64,000 bases of DNA, taken from positions 80,673 to 144,672 of the forward strand of contig JAJKFJ010022690.1 in the NCBI GenBank assembly GCA_027382625.1. Direction: 5' to 3'. The DNA comes from Tetmemena sp. SeJ-2015 (taxonomy: Eukaryota > Ciliophora > Spirotrichea > Sporadotrichida > Oxytrichidae). Under the pieces are notes generated by a model. That model was not told the DNA's origin, did not search any database, and saw only the letters and a program-made list of their open reading frames with translations. The position numbers were made by a program, and so were the translations under genes. Positions 10,001 to 21,892 of this stretch are shown piece by piece (the first letter of the stretch is position 1; every line of letters starts with the position of its first letter).

Positions 10001-12938
10001 CAAAAGGAGAAAGGTCATTTAATCTTTATTTTAGATGAAGAAAACCTAGTTTATTTATGTTTATAACCTAACTAAGCTCTTTCCAATTAGCTAGGGTTAA
10101 AGACTTAATGTGCAAGTGATTAAAAAATACTCTGAGTTTTACTCCTCACTCAAAGTTAAGTATAACAAATACAGGAAGCAGCTTCAGAACCAAGAGATTG
10201 ATCAATGCTAATTCATCGCTTCCAGGGATCTCTCACTCGTTAATTTCCTTGTCAAATTGTTCACAAATCATATGATGAGGAATCCAGCCAAACTTCTAAA
10301 GTCTGTCAGGAACACAATCATATATTTTTTAACCTTATACTTGTGATAAAAGATTCCATTCCTGAAACTAAACAAGCTCTCAATTAAAAGTATACACTAG
10401 TTGAAAAGAAACCTTTTCACCTATTCATAAAGATCAAATTATTTTAAAATATAGCTTTATACATTTGCATGGCATTAGAATGTATTTACTAATGAGGAAA
10501 CAATTAATTTTTTGCTCATTTTACATTAATAAAATGAATTATATTTGCCTAAGAAATTAAAATAAATTTGTAGAAGTAATTACTTTCTAGCAGTAATAAG
10601 GAATGACTCTAAAGGGTCAAGAATATTTAGCTATTTTTATTTATAAGTAACGATCTATTAAATCAGCAGAGTCCAAGAGGAAATCTTAATTCTTCAAAAT
10701 CAATTTTAGATTCGCCAGATAAGAAAAGATTTTCTGATGTAATGAAAAAGCAATAGAGCAATATTATTTTTAATTCCACTTAGAAGAGAGCTTTCTCAAG
10801 TGCCAATGTCTTAAGTCAGGATAATGCAGCAACTTAAGACAAGTAGAAACCATAACTAGTGTAGGTAAATAGCTAATCAATAAAGAAGAGTTTAAAATAT
10901 TGAGTCATTTCAATTGTTTGAATTTTTATTAGAATGGGCTGTAGATTAGCAATGACATAGAAATATTTTCATAGCTGCTTAGTCAATACTCAGATGAAGG
11001 ATTTACCTAGGGCAATTAAATTGATGGAGAGGATACGAAAATAAAGATCAATCATCAACCCTACTACCACTTAAAGTCTCAAAAAATTAACAAGGCTTTT
11101 CGCATATACAACGAATTCATACTCATCACATTTAAAAATAGGGAAAAAATTTACAACTAGCCTAGGATTTAATTCCTTGCAAGAATCTTTGGCATTCAAA
11201 TTCCTAAGTCCAATTAAAGCTTAGAGCAGTTCTTCAAGAATAAAGAAAATGCTTTGCCCATAAAGGAGAGACTAAACTTCTTTATGATGTAAATAATAAA
11301 CATAGAGAATGATATACAAATGAATGGACTATCCTCAATGGGATCGAGTGATCAGTATTACAGATATAACATTGGGACTGGTAATAACTCACTCCTTGTC
11401 AAGAGTTTAATGAAGTAGAGATGGTGGTGGTATTAGAAGGACTTGGACAAAAGTGACATAGAGGAGGTAAATTTTGTTTGGACTCAGTGGAGAAAGCATA
11501 AGATTGTAAATAGCTCAAGACTTTCAAGTAAATATGCGACGAGTCAAGAGATCAAAATCATTATGGTTATTTTATTGAAAATAGTGTGGATGACAGTCTT
11601 CAAGTGAATTCAGTTAATTCGAGTTTCAATGGATCATCTCCAGCTAACTTTATGAAGTCAAATAACAACAATGGATTCAACTCACAATCTACATTAGCTT
11701 AGACTATTTATAGCGCGAAGGAGTCTTAAAAGTAAAGTAAGAAGAATATTAACACAATCAAATTCAATGAAAAAATTATATAGCCTGCTGATTTAAAAGC
11801 AGGCGCTAGTCTAAAAATGTACAATAAGCTAGAAGATAATTTTCACTTGAGTAATAAGAAGGCTCTCTTTTGAATATGAGAAACTATTATGAGGCAGTTT
11901 AAGAGGATATGTCGCTATCTTTACCCTTAACTTTTCATATAAAGTCTATGGATGATCCTGAATTCTTCAAATTTAAGGACTACTTTAACCTATTACAAGA
12001 TGATGCATTAATTACCCAACAGAAAGTTTAGAATATTTGGATTATAAAGCCCGGTGAAAACACAAATAGAGGTACAGGTATTGAGGTTAAAAAAGATCTC
12101 TCTGAAATCATTGGATTAATATAGTAATACTAAAACAAAAAGCGAACTATCATAGTGCAGAGATATATTCATAATCCCCTTTTAATAAACAAGAGAAAGT
12201 TTGACATTCGTTGCTACGCTCTAGTCACATCAGTTAAAGGCAACTTCAAAGCATATTTCTACAGAGATGGCTATCTAAGAACTAGCTCTAAAGAATTTTC
12301 TCTCAACAACTTATAGAATAGGATGGTGCATCTGACAAATGATGCAGTTCAAAAGCATGCAGATGATTATGGGAAATACGAGCCTGGCAATAAAATGAGC
12401 TATGATGACTTCTAAAGATTCCTAACATCCAACTATCCTAATTTGAAGATAGACTTTTACAGAGATCTCTTACCTCAGATTTAGAAGCTGGTGACTGACA
12501 CTATTAGGGCAACTTTTTCTAAATTAGATCCTCATAAAAGAGTGAACTCATTTGAGATATTTGGCTATGATTTTATGTTCGATGACCAATTCAAGATTTA
12601 CTTAATTGAGGCGAATACAAACCCTTGTTTGGAGCTATCTAGTCCTCTCCTCGCTAAACTTATTCCTCATATGGTGGATAATGTCTTGAGAATAGCTGTA
12701 GATCCACTTTTCCCGCCTCCTGAAAATTATTCATGGAAAAAGTCGATGCTTGGTGATATATGCCCAGAGAATAAATTCGAACTAGTTTTCGATGAGAAAA
12801 TCGATGGTCAATAGCTTTCAGAAATTCTTAAAGAGAAAGAAAAAATTATAAGTAAGCTTCAATTTTGAAAATCTTATGTTTATAGTTGAAATTGACGAAG
12901 ATGAAGAGGATTTAGAGGAAGATGATGTGGATGAATGA
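7001..12938 (+). CDS. TTLL: Tubulin-tyrosine ligase-like protein (tubulin polyglutamylase/glycylase family)
   Basis: ATP-dependent enzyme of the ATP-grasp superfamily adding Glu or Gly to tubulin tails in cilia. The catalytic core is at about 11,400-12,720: RWWWYQKDLD...VNFVWTQWRKHK, NMRNYYEAV, LPLTFHI, the nucleotide loop IWIIKPGENTNRGTGIEV, RKFDIRCYALVTS, YFYRDGYLRTSS, MVHLTNDAVQKH, and the metal/ATP motif FGYDFMFDD...YLIEANTNPCLE. The long N-terminal part is Gln/Ser/Asn-rich. Likely introns include about 10,864-10,930 and a 34-bp one just before the acidic tail; the stop is TGA at 12,936. Frame slips at about 11,550 and 11,872 (one T short in a T-run before NMRNYY) look like assembly errors. 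The region 10,490-10,650 between exon blocks is non-coding and may be an intron, an IES, or a boundary between two genes. Substrate type (polyglutamylase or glycylase) cannot be decided. Confidence 0.85.
7430..7773. other. Candidate IES, about 339 bp, pointer TTTGA
   Basis: AT-rich stretch between coding blocks with TTTGA at 7430-7434 and 7769-7773. Joining at this repeat reads FKNFESSKGY in one frame. The interval contains only weak, low-complexity open frame. It is less certain than the IESs in conserved domains, because the flanking protein is not conserved and the length is a multiple of three. Confidence 0.45.
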
Positions 12939-13155
12939 ATGGCAATAAATTTTATATCGCAATAAATAAAGGTGACATATAGTTCTTAGTCTATGAATAT
13001 TCGACTGAATTCAATCGTTCTATTTGCATACTTCAGTCTATTCTTATTAGCTTTAAATTAAAAAGATCGATTAATCTGTTAATCAAATGAACACTTGTGA
13101 TTTATCAACCTCCTTATTGAACTTTAAGATTCATTTATGCAAGTCTAAATTCAAC

Positions 13156-16100
13156 ATGAAAAGACCAGACCCAGAAAAGCAGATTATTAAAGGTTAGTAT
13201 TTCCAATTATCTTAATGATGTTCATTTAGTTCGGCCTGATCTTTCAAAATCTGTGATAAATATTGATAATGGTCTCATCCAGGTACATTTTCCCTATGAA
13301 AAGCCTTACTAGTGTTAAGAAAACTATATAAAATCCTTAGTTAAGGCTTTAAGGAAAAAGCAAAATGCCCTTCTTGAATCTCCAACTGGTACTGGTAAAA
13401 CCTTATGTCTATTAAGTGGTGCCTTGGGCTTTTTGAGTGCGTATGCGGATAATCCAAGCATTTTCGATGATTTTGATGAAAATGGGCAGCCAGTTAAGCA
13501 TATCAATTCTTCGCAGCCTTCAGAGCCAGACGAGGATTTCCTAAATGAAAATCCTGAAGCCAAAGGAGAAGGTAAGGGTGATAAAGATAAAAGTGAAGAG
13601 AGAGTTTCCTCTTAGAAGGATGATGAGGAAGCAGGAAAAAAGAACTATCTCAACCAAGACAAAAGAATCATGATTATCTACTGCACTAGAACTCATTCGT
13701 AGATATCGCAAGTTATTAAGGAAATTAAAAATAAGTTAGCCTATGAGATTAATGTAATCCCATTGGCCTCAAGAAAACACATGTGCATCTTCGGTGAGCA
13801 GTTTGAAGAGGAGAGTATTGATTAAGTATGCAAACTTGCCAGAGAAAAAAATTAAAAGTATTAGAAAAAAAGATTCACTACCCTGCTAAATGCTGACAAA
13901 GTTAACTTTAGAGGGTACTAAAAGTCACTGATGAGAATAATGGATGGAATCAGTAAAAAGCAAAAGAAGCCTTATAATAAATAGAAGGACAAGTTTTAGC
14001 CATACACTTCAAGTGATTTTGATTTCGATCCTGAAGAAGAGAAAAAGAATTAAAGAAAACTCTCTGACATCAGATAGCAAGAAGAGAAACTGCGCCAATA
14101 TGAAGAGAATATTTTCGCTTAGAATATTATGTCCTCAAATACTATGAGAAATATAAGGCAGCATGCGAAGGATTTTGATGATATGAGAAGAAAACATCAA
14201 ACAGGAGTTTGCCCTTACTATAACGGAGGTGAAAAAAGAATATTTGAGACTGAGCTAAACATCAACCCATTCTTCGAAAAAATGCAGTAAAGAGTTCTGA
14301 CTTAGTCAGTCTACGATATTGAAGATCTTAATAAGGTAGGAAAGTTGCATAATCTCTGTCCTTATTACTTAGCTAGAAGTAAGCTATCGAACGTAGACAT
14401 AGCAGTGATACCCTATCATTATATTTTAACTCCAAGTATCAGAAGAAAATTACCTTTAAAGATAGAAAATTCAGTTATAATCTTCGATGAGGCACATAAT
14501 CTTGAGAGAATCTGTGAGGAGATTATGAGTTTTAAGCTTTCAGTTGACAAGCTTATTCAATGCGAGAAAATCTTACAAAAGCTGGAAACTATCTATAGAG
14601 AAAAAGACTGTATGTCAGCTAACGTTACAAATTAAAATAATGAAAAAGCTGGAGATAAGCTCGATGAGACAGAGATTTTGAGGACTTTTGTTGACTAACT
14701 TAGGAGACAGATTGATATGACTCCTCAATTTAGAAAGAACAATAACTATATGGAGAGGGGAAATATTCAATACTATCTCTATGATATATCAGTGATTCAT
14801 CATATCTTAGATGAGGCTCTAAAACCAGTCTTTAGAATAGACAAGCAGGAAAGGAAGAAGAGAAAGAGAAAGTAAAAGTCGTCTGATTCAAATGTGGGCT
14901 AGGACTAAGGCTAAGATGATTAGGAGGATGGAAATAACTCTCCAAATGGAATGTCTAGTGGAAGTGATGATTAGCAAGAATAATGGGATGCAGTTAATAA
15001 GGACTTTAACGCTGGCGATCTATTCTATGATGAGATAAAGGATAAAGGCTTGACTGAAAAGGAAAGATAACCTAGACCTAAGATCTTGATGATAAATAAA
15101 CGAGTTGATGAATTGATTGAAGTTCTTGATTAGTGCATAGCAGATTTGCAGTCAGAATCTAAGGCCTTGAGCAAGCTTAAAAATAGTCTGAAGACTGTTT
15201 AGCATCTCAGTAAAATCACAGAAAGAGAAAGACAAGATTTTCGATTGTATGTAGAGCAAATCACTTATATAGCTAACAGTAAGTTTTTCTTTAAGTTTAT
15301 ACCATTTTAGAAAATGTGCCAGGAAGAGCCTTTGAGGCAACTAAGAAATGTTTAGGTTATATTTGCCTCAATCCCAGCTATATATTTAAACAGCTTGTAA
15401 AAAAGAAGCCAAGATCTATAATTTTGACTAGTGGAACTCTAAGTCCAATGGATTCATTCGCAGATGAGCTAAGAACGTAAGGTATTGTTAATAATAACTC
15501 TCTTATAGTGTATTTGGAGTTCAACTTGAGAATCAGCATGCTATTGATAAATCTCAGTTGATGGTATCTGTAGTATAATGTGATTTGAGTTAGAAGTAAT
15601 TCAACTTTGTTTATGACAGAAGAAGAGATAATGATTAAATTTTGGGTCTTGGCCGTTTCATTAAAAAGCTTGAGAAGAACATTCCAGGAGGAATACTAAT
15701 TTTCTATCCCTCGTATGACATGATGTCTGAGGTACTCAAACAATGGAATGATGCTTATATTAAATTCGACAGAGAGGAGTTTTTAGAGCCAAAGAATAGT
15801 AAAGAGTTCAAGTCGATTTTTGATAAGTATCTTCGTACAGTATAAAGAGGAAAGCGAGCAATCCTAAGTTGCGTTTGTAGAGGAAAGTTGAGTGAGGGTA
15901 TTGATTTTATAGACGATGCAGCCAGAGCTATCTTTGTAATAGGAACGCCCTATCCTTGCGTCAATGACCCGAGAGTGGTTCAAAAGCAAGAATACTTGGA
16001 TAATAAACACAAAGAAGAGCCAAACTTTGAAATAGATGGGAGCAAGTGGTATAAGCTGCAAGCCTCAAGAACTGTGAATTAAGCTATTGGTCGTGTAATA

Positions 16101-16589
16101 AGACATATTAGAGACTATGGTGCGGTCTTTCTATGTGATGAACGCTATGGAAGCTCGACTATAGAAATCTCGAAGTGGATGAAGGATAGACGAAGAATCT
16201 ACGATAGAAGCAACATCTTGAAGTTGGAAAATGAGGTAGTTAATTTCTTCAAAATAAACACAGAAAGATTCCCTAATCCAGTTCTCGAAAAGGAAAAGCA
16301 AAGACTGGAATAGAAGAGAAAGCATTAAGACGAGAAAAAAGAAAGGAGAGAGAAAAAGAAGAAAAGGAAAGAGGAGAAGCTTAAAAAGAAATAAGATAGA
16401 GAAAAATCAATAGACTCAAATACAATCAAATGTTGTGGTGAAGAAGAAAATTAAAGCTGCATAGATGAAAGTATGTGCGAAAATAAGAGAGAGAAAAAGT
16501 TTAAATGTAAGTAAGAGGAAAAAGAAGTCAAGAAATAAAAATAAATAAAGATCGAGTATGAAGAGGAAGAAAAAGAAGCTTTGAATTGA
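13156..16589 (+). CDS. RTEL1: RTEL1-type DEAH helicase (XPD/FANCJ family, Fe-S)
   Basis: 5'-3' DNA helicase that unwinds T-loops, D-loops and G-quadruplexes at telomeres and forks. Start MKRPDPEKQ at 13,156; a 37-bp intron (13,193-13,229) precedes VRPDLSKS. Motifs in order: VHFPYEKPYQCQENYIKSL (Q-motif region), Walker A LLESPTGTGKTLCLLSGA, Ia YCTRTHSQISQVIKEI, Fe-S cysteines (HMCIFGEQ, GVCPYYNGG, NLCPYYLARS), DEAH box VIIFDEAHNLERICEEIMSF, SIILTSGTLSPMDSFA, GILIFYPSYDMM, LSEGIDF, and VNQAIGRVIRH...YGAVFLCDERY (motif VI). The IFDEAHNLE..CEE form and the motif VI context favour RTEL1 over FANCJ or DDX11. A 32-bp intron lies at about 15,476-15,507. A 17-nt GTAAG...TTTAAG segment near 15,280 must be removed for frame, or a one-base error lies there. 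The tail after about 16,310 is Lys/Glu-rich. No large IES was found in this 3.4-kb gene. Confidence 0.92.
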
Positions 16590-16692
16590 TTTTTAAAAAA
16601 TATTTTAATCTATATCTCGCTTCATTTATTTACACAACAATTTATTAAAGGAGAAAAGAGTAGGTGAGGTAATAAGTTTTAATTTGAATAAA

Positions 16693-19600
16693 ATGTCGGT
16701 TGAATTTGGAACTGGAATAGTTAGCAATGTAAAGTTCCTTCAAGTGGAGAAGGCAAAAGAATGGGAATCTTACAGAAATCTACCTAAATTTTCTCACAAG
16801 CCTCTAGCTGTTATTCACCCCTCACCTAGAAAAAAGAGATAGCCTTCGGCTCAGCCCACACCAAATCTGACAATATCTGGAAATAATACGAAGCTTCTCG
16901 CAAAGCGTTATGAGCCCAAGTAATTTCCAGACCACTTGATGAGAGCACCTATGGATTCAAGTTATACCACCAGCTCCCCTAAGAGAGCTAAATCATCAGT
17001 TGGGTTTGGGTCATCCCCAGGTGGAGGTAAAAAATCTCTTAAGCAGTCAAGAAACGCAAAAGAAGCTGCCAAAAAATACGAGAGTGAAACCAAAAAAGTG
17101 AAAAGAGCAGAGGAAAATAAGAAGGTTATATTCTCCGAGATAAAAAGAATAGTAGATTTAAATTGTATTATTCATCTTAACTACTTTAAACATTAATTTA
17201 TAGCTTATTTAAGATTCTAAAAGTGATGAAGGAACCTTTCCTCCCTCCTTTCATTACCTATGCAATTAAGAGAAGTGAAGAATGCATTAAGAGATAAAAG
17301 GTATTCAGAGCTCTCTACTCTGGTTTCACAAATCAAAGATCCTCAGATTTAAGAGTTTCGAGGAATGAATTCACTGCGTTTGTGAAATCTCTTTACAAAG
17401 ATTTAGGAGAGAGCGACATATCTGACATCTTCTTATCATATTGCAAAAGACTAGAGGGTTAAATGCTATCCCCCTCTAAAGATGAGAACAATGACACTTT
17501 TAAAAACTCTGCCAAAGGTGCAAAACTATAGAATAAGTTTAGTCAGCAACAACAGAGAGAAAAGGAGGAGTAGACTAATCAAATTGACCTCAAAGACTTG
17601 AAGTCAAATTTAAAAGTTGAAATATAATTTGAAGCTTGATTTAGCTATAGTAGATAACGCATTTGAAAAATGGTACAAAGAGGAGGAGTCTCTTTCAGGA
17701 GTATTGAACATGAAGCTAATTAAACAGAAGAACACAGACTTAAGAGTTAAGCTAGATGTATGGAAAAAGAGAGCAGAAGGAGAGAAAGAGATAGCTAAAG
17801 AGAGTGTTTGAGCATGGAAAAAAGATAAGGGCTGCTTTCGAAAAGTACCAAGATAATTCAATCTATATTTCCTTTTAGATGACTTTAACATTGAGAAGGA
17901 AAAAGTTATTACCTGTGTTATTGACTACAATCAGTTTTGTGAGGCCAAAGATAGGTCAGAGAAAGAAGAAAAAATTATCAATAACTTCCTCTGTTAATTG
18001 CCTCCAAGCTCTTAGATTCTAGAAATAATTTATGATGATCAATTTTAATAAAGGATATCGATAGAATTCTGGACAATGAAACTAAGTCAAATAAAGTGGC
18101 AATAAATATGATGAGGGACTTCGCTTAGGTTGTGAAAACAGAGTGCGTCCTAAATCAGCATTTCTTCTCATTCTTTGACATTCCAGACTTAATTGTGAAA
18201 AAGAAATACCAAAGAAAAGACTACGACCAGATATTAAAATTGTTACAAAAGGTTAAGAAACTCTACTTAGTGTAAAAATCTTTAATCATAAAAGATAAGC
18301 CCTTGGAAGAGATTGAAATTACAGATGAAGATCTAGTACCCTTGGAATTGTTTGACTAAGTGATAGCTCAAACTGAGAATAAATATGATGAGAAGAGATC
18401 GTATCTCATCTAGCTTATCTAAAGATGTAGATTCGAAGCAGCTTAGAAAATAAAGTAGCTCGGTGTTGACACTGATAAGACGAAAAAGATTATTGAGAAC
18501 TCTACTTTCATAACTTGCCTTAAAAAAAATTAAATAGGAAAACAATTAATTGGGACGAGTGCTTGAGTGGTCCATGTTTTCCAAAAATTTCCTTTCTATC
18601 TTTGGCAATGATGTCATAGAATCCGATGATGAGGATGATGACTTTGAAGAAGTCAGTGATTGGGAAGAAGATCTACCCCAGGTTATTGAAAAGGAGCAAG
18701 AAACTGAGTTCCCTGACTTCAATGTTGGCATCGACTTTGAGAGTGAGCTTGATGAAAAAGACACGTGGACAAAACACGACAAATGTTTTGCGAGGTACCT
18801 TGACCTACTACAACCTTAAACACTTTGCTGGAATGGTATGAGAATCTAAGTGGTACAAGGAGTGCCTCAGGGTGCAAAAATGTCCCCAAAACTTTTCAAC
18901 ATATACGTGGATGGAATGTGGCGAACATTCCAATATGATCCAAGTAAGACCAGGTTCAAACTTTATGCGGACGACCACGTCATTCTTTTCCGAGGTTTAA
19001 GTACCGATGAACTAATTTCTGAACAGAAAAGAATAGCTCAGCATACCGGTCTGTAGGTCTACTATTAAATAGTAAAAAGTCTAAGACCATGAGACTGAAG
19101 AAAGATATTCCCTTCTTTGACAAATTTCAGATACTAAAAGCCTAAGACATGACTACACACTATAAATATTTGGGCACAACTATGACACATGATCCGGATG
19201 AAATCTTAGAGAATATTTTCAGGGAATATGAACAAGATGTCAACAAATACACGAATTACTGGGCTGGTACCATTGATGAGAAACTCTAATAGATTCTCTA
19301 TAACTCCTATGTGTACTCAAAAGTCCAACACAAGATTATGCCTAACATAATTACATACTACTAATACAACAAACCCATAATAGATAGACTTAGGAAAATA
19401 CACTGGGAGCATGTAAGGAAGAAAGATTACTTCCTGAAGTTTGTCTTTAGCAAAAATGACTACAAAAACCAAGCCTTCACGCCTCCAGAGGCATTAATAT
19501 ACTCGGCCTTCGTAAACAACTGGTAAGAAAGAAAAAGTGAAGCTGGAGAACACATCAGAGCTACAATACTAGACAACTTCCTGGGCAAAACAAATTTCAA

Positions 19601-21784
19601 CTTTTCTTGGAAAGAAATGCCTGTCTGGGACTAAGAAACTATAACCAGACTAACCCAATTCATCCCTAGTGAATTCTTCCCTTTACTTCGAAAAGGTCCC
19701 CTTAGATACATGGGAAAAGTCCTTAAATGTTACTGCGGTATCAAATGCAAAAAACACGACATGGAAGACCTATGCCTAGACACCCATATGTACTGTATGG
19801 AAAAAGGCATTAGATTCCCCTATATGGACATCTTAAGGGAGGTTGCTTAAGTTGGCCAAACCTATAACAGAACTAAGAGAAGCAAAATGAAACTGAAGGA
19901 GCAGATTCAAGACATTGAGAAGGAAAAGGTGGCCCTCTCTGGCCTGAAAGACAAATTCAACTTTCACTGGAAAGAGATCAAACTCAATCTCAAGAAAAGA
20001 GCTGGTTTGAAGTGAATTATATCTAACTAACACGGGAGTGGTCGTATGACTTCCCTAAGTTTAACATATAACACGCAAGACGCTAGTTCGTCTAAAATGC
20101 GTTGTTATTATTATTATTATTATAACTTGCCTTATAATTCATCCTTATTTGATTATAAAGTGATTGATTATAACCAGTTGATGGAGGTGAATCATTAATA
20201 AATCTTCTCTTTCAACTACAAGCACCAGTTGATATACCTGCACTTCGTAGTTTAGTAACAATTCTTTAAAGCAGCTAGAGAATTTGAGTCTTAGTATATT
20301 GAGTGTTTGAAGGTTGAGAGATCTGATAACAAATTCAACAAAGAGTGGAGAGACAGAATGAATAGAGAAATGATGAAGTTTAATGGGAAGGCTGCTGCAA
20401 TTGGAGATGAGAACTCCATATCAGATGCAACTTCAGAAGACAAAAAGAGCTAAAGGATAACCTAGAATCAAAAACCTAAAAGTGCACTCAGATCGCAAGG
20501 ACAGCAAATACCAGGACAGTAGTAAAATTTGAGATTTATGGATCAACAATAGAAATAGCTTAACCAACCCTCAAGGCCTTAAAGCAATCTTAGACAAAGG
20601 TTTGATATTTTCTATCTTAATAATTTAAGAGATGATGAAATAGATGATGTGATATCGAGACTTAATCCTTCAGGCCAAAGAAGAAGAGATTCAACGGAAG
20701 GCTTGAATGATAGAGATGACTAGTTCGATGACATGAACTTCAGAAAGTACAATTAAATCAACTCAGGAGATTTGAGAGGAGCTGGCGAATATAGCGGATT
20801 AATCTAGCCAATAGCAGTCGATCCTATGAAAGAACTTGGGAAGGGCTTAGGCCAATATCCTGATGACGCTACCAACGCTTTCATGGATGATATCTCATTT
20901 CATTTATTCTAATGAAGAAGAGCAAGCTGAGTAGCAAAGAATATAAGAAGAGGCCAAGAAGAAGTCTCAAGAATCTCCTAATAAGGATTTCTATAAAGAT
21001 GGACAGGGAAATGCATTCGATCCTAACAAAAAGTTTGGCATAATTTAAGACAACTCTTTGATTTACGATAATGTGACATCTAGTTACCCTTTAAACCTCC
21101 CAACAGATTACTATCAAAGGTATATTCAAGGCACCTTACCAGCCAAGGATGGAAGCAAATGGTTTATAAGACCTCATCACTTGGAGACACTGACAGAGCA
21201 TCCACTCTCCGTGAAAGATGATGTTCTAAATACTAGGTACTACTCTCACTACAACTAGAAGTATGGAAAGAAGGAAGAAAGGAATGAAGCAGAAGAGGCG
21301 GTAAGGACTATAGAACAGCTTTTACATATATATTTAAAGCACTTGAACTATTTGAAGTCTTAAAATTATCTGTTGCTCTCTTAAACTGGCTAAGTCGAAA
21401 AGACTGAAGAGACATTCTTGTTTAATTTTAACATTGGAGGATCTAAGAGACAGAATGAAGAGACAAGCACAAGAGGAATATGAGAAGTTTATCCATGATA
21501 AGTTCAGAAATGATGCGAAGGGCTTGATCATAATGATTATTCTTTATATAAAGATCATCGAAGCCTATGAAGGAGTACTATACGAGAGGAGAAGATTGGA
21601 GAAGGAGTTGCTGAACAATAAGCGTTTTAAGGAGTTTGAGAAGAATAGACCTCCAAAGGATAAGTGGTATGAGCTAAAGACCACAGAGTTCTAAAAGGAA
21701 CTTTACAGAAACAGAATGGCGTTAAAGCCCAACGATGCTAACAGAGTGTATCTGTAGACTCTTCAAGACGAGTTCCTTTACTGA
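16693..21784 (+). CDS. Coiled-coil protein gene, unrecognised, interrupted by a LINE
   Basis: Exons start at Met 16,693 (MSVEFGTGIVSNVKFLQVEK). A basic Ser-rich region follows (GSSPGGGKKSLKQSRNAKEA), then after an intron a segment from about 17,220 (ILKVMKEPFLPPFITYAIKR...SRNEFTAFVKSLYKDLGESD) with an EF-hand-like helix pattern. Lys/Glu-rich coiled-coil stretches run to 18,509. After the retrotransposon the frame resumes from 20,135 (FDYKVIDYNQLMEVNHQQ) and runs to the TGA at 21,782. The C-terminal part includes PTDYYQRYIQGTLPAKDG and WFIRPHHLETLTEHPLS. Frame slips occur near 17,620, 17,810, 18,000 and at 20,140. The family is not recognised; composition would suit a large ciliary or cytoskeletal protein, which is inference only. 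Confidence 0.6.
18510..18522. repeat. 5' target-site duplication of the LINE
   Basis: ATAACTTGCCTTA, repeated exactly at 20,122-20,134 on the other side of the retrotransposon. It lies in the host exon, in frame as ...TFITCL. Confidence 0.9.
18523..20015 (+). pseudogene. LINE reverse transcriptase, partial, frameshifted
   Basis: Open from the 5' junction: an acidic stretch at about 18,620-18,770 (ESDDEDDDFEEVSDWEED), then RT core motifs VVQGVPQGAKMSPKLFNIYVDGM and the catalytic YADDHV box at about 18,965. After a one-base slip near 19,055 the frame continues (GLLLNSKKSKTMRL...YKYLGTTM, the RT thumb region) through a long C-terminal domain with a CYCGIKCKKHD...CLDTHMYC cysteine/histidine cluster near 19,730-19,800, ending in TGA at 20,013. 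TAA/TAG serve as Gln, so it is adapted to the host code. The fingers domain and endonuclease are absent; probably inactive. Confidence 0.85.
20016..20121 (+). repeat. LINE 3' UTR and (TTA)n tail
   Basis: A 3' UTR of about 85 bases, containing AACGCATTTTAGACGAACTA-like inverted stretches, is followed by a run of TTA trinucleotides ending exactly at the second target-site duplication. Such simple-repeat tails are typical 3' ends of non-LTR elements. Confidence 0.75.
20122..20134. repeat. 3' target-site duplication of the LINE
   Basis: Second copy of ATAACTTGCCTTA. Directly after it the host exon continues (IIHPY, then FDYKVIDYNQ after a one-base slip). Confidence 0.9.
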
Positions 21785-21892
21785 GAAAATAATTTTTGCA
21801 AATTTATCGCTCAATTTTACATTATTTACAACTAGTACTTGTAATGATTGCAGAATTCATTTTTGTGATAATAACAAAGTTTATATAATCTA

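Larger units (their letters stand above)
18523..20121 (+). mobile_element. Non-LTR retrotransposon (LINE) insertion, 5' truncated
   Basis: About 1.6-kb insertion with target-primed reverse-transcription hallmarks: flanking 13-bp direct repeats, a reverse-transcriptase ORF in sense to the host gene, a short 3' UTR and a 3' (TTA)n tail at about 20,103-20,121. There are no LTRs. The reading frame is already open at the 5' junction, so upstream parts (endonuclease, N-terminal RT) are missing by truncation. Host coding sequence picks up on both sides of the duplication, so the element sits in an exon. Confidence 0.9.
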
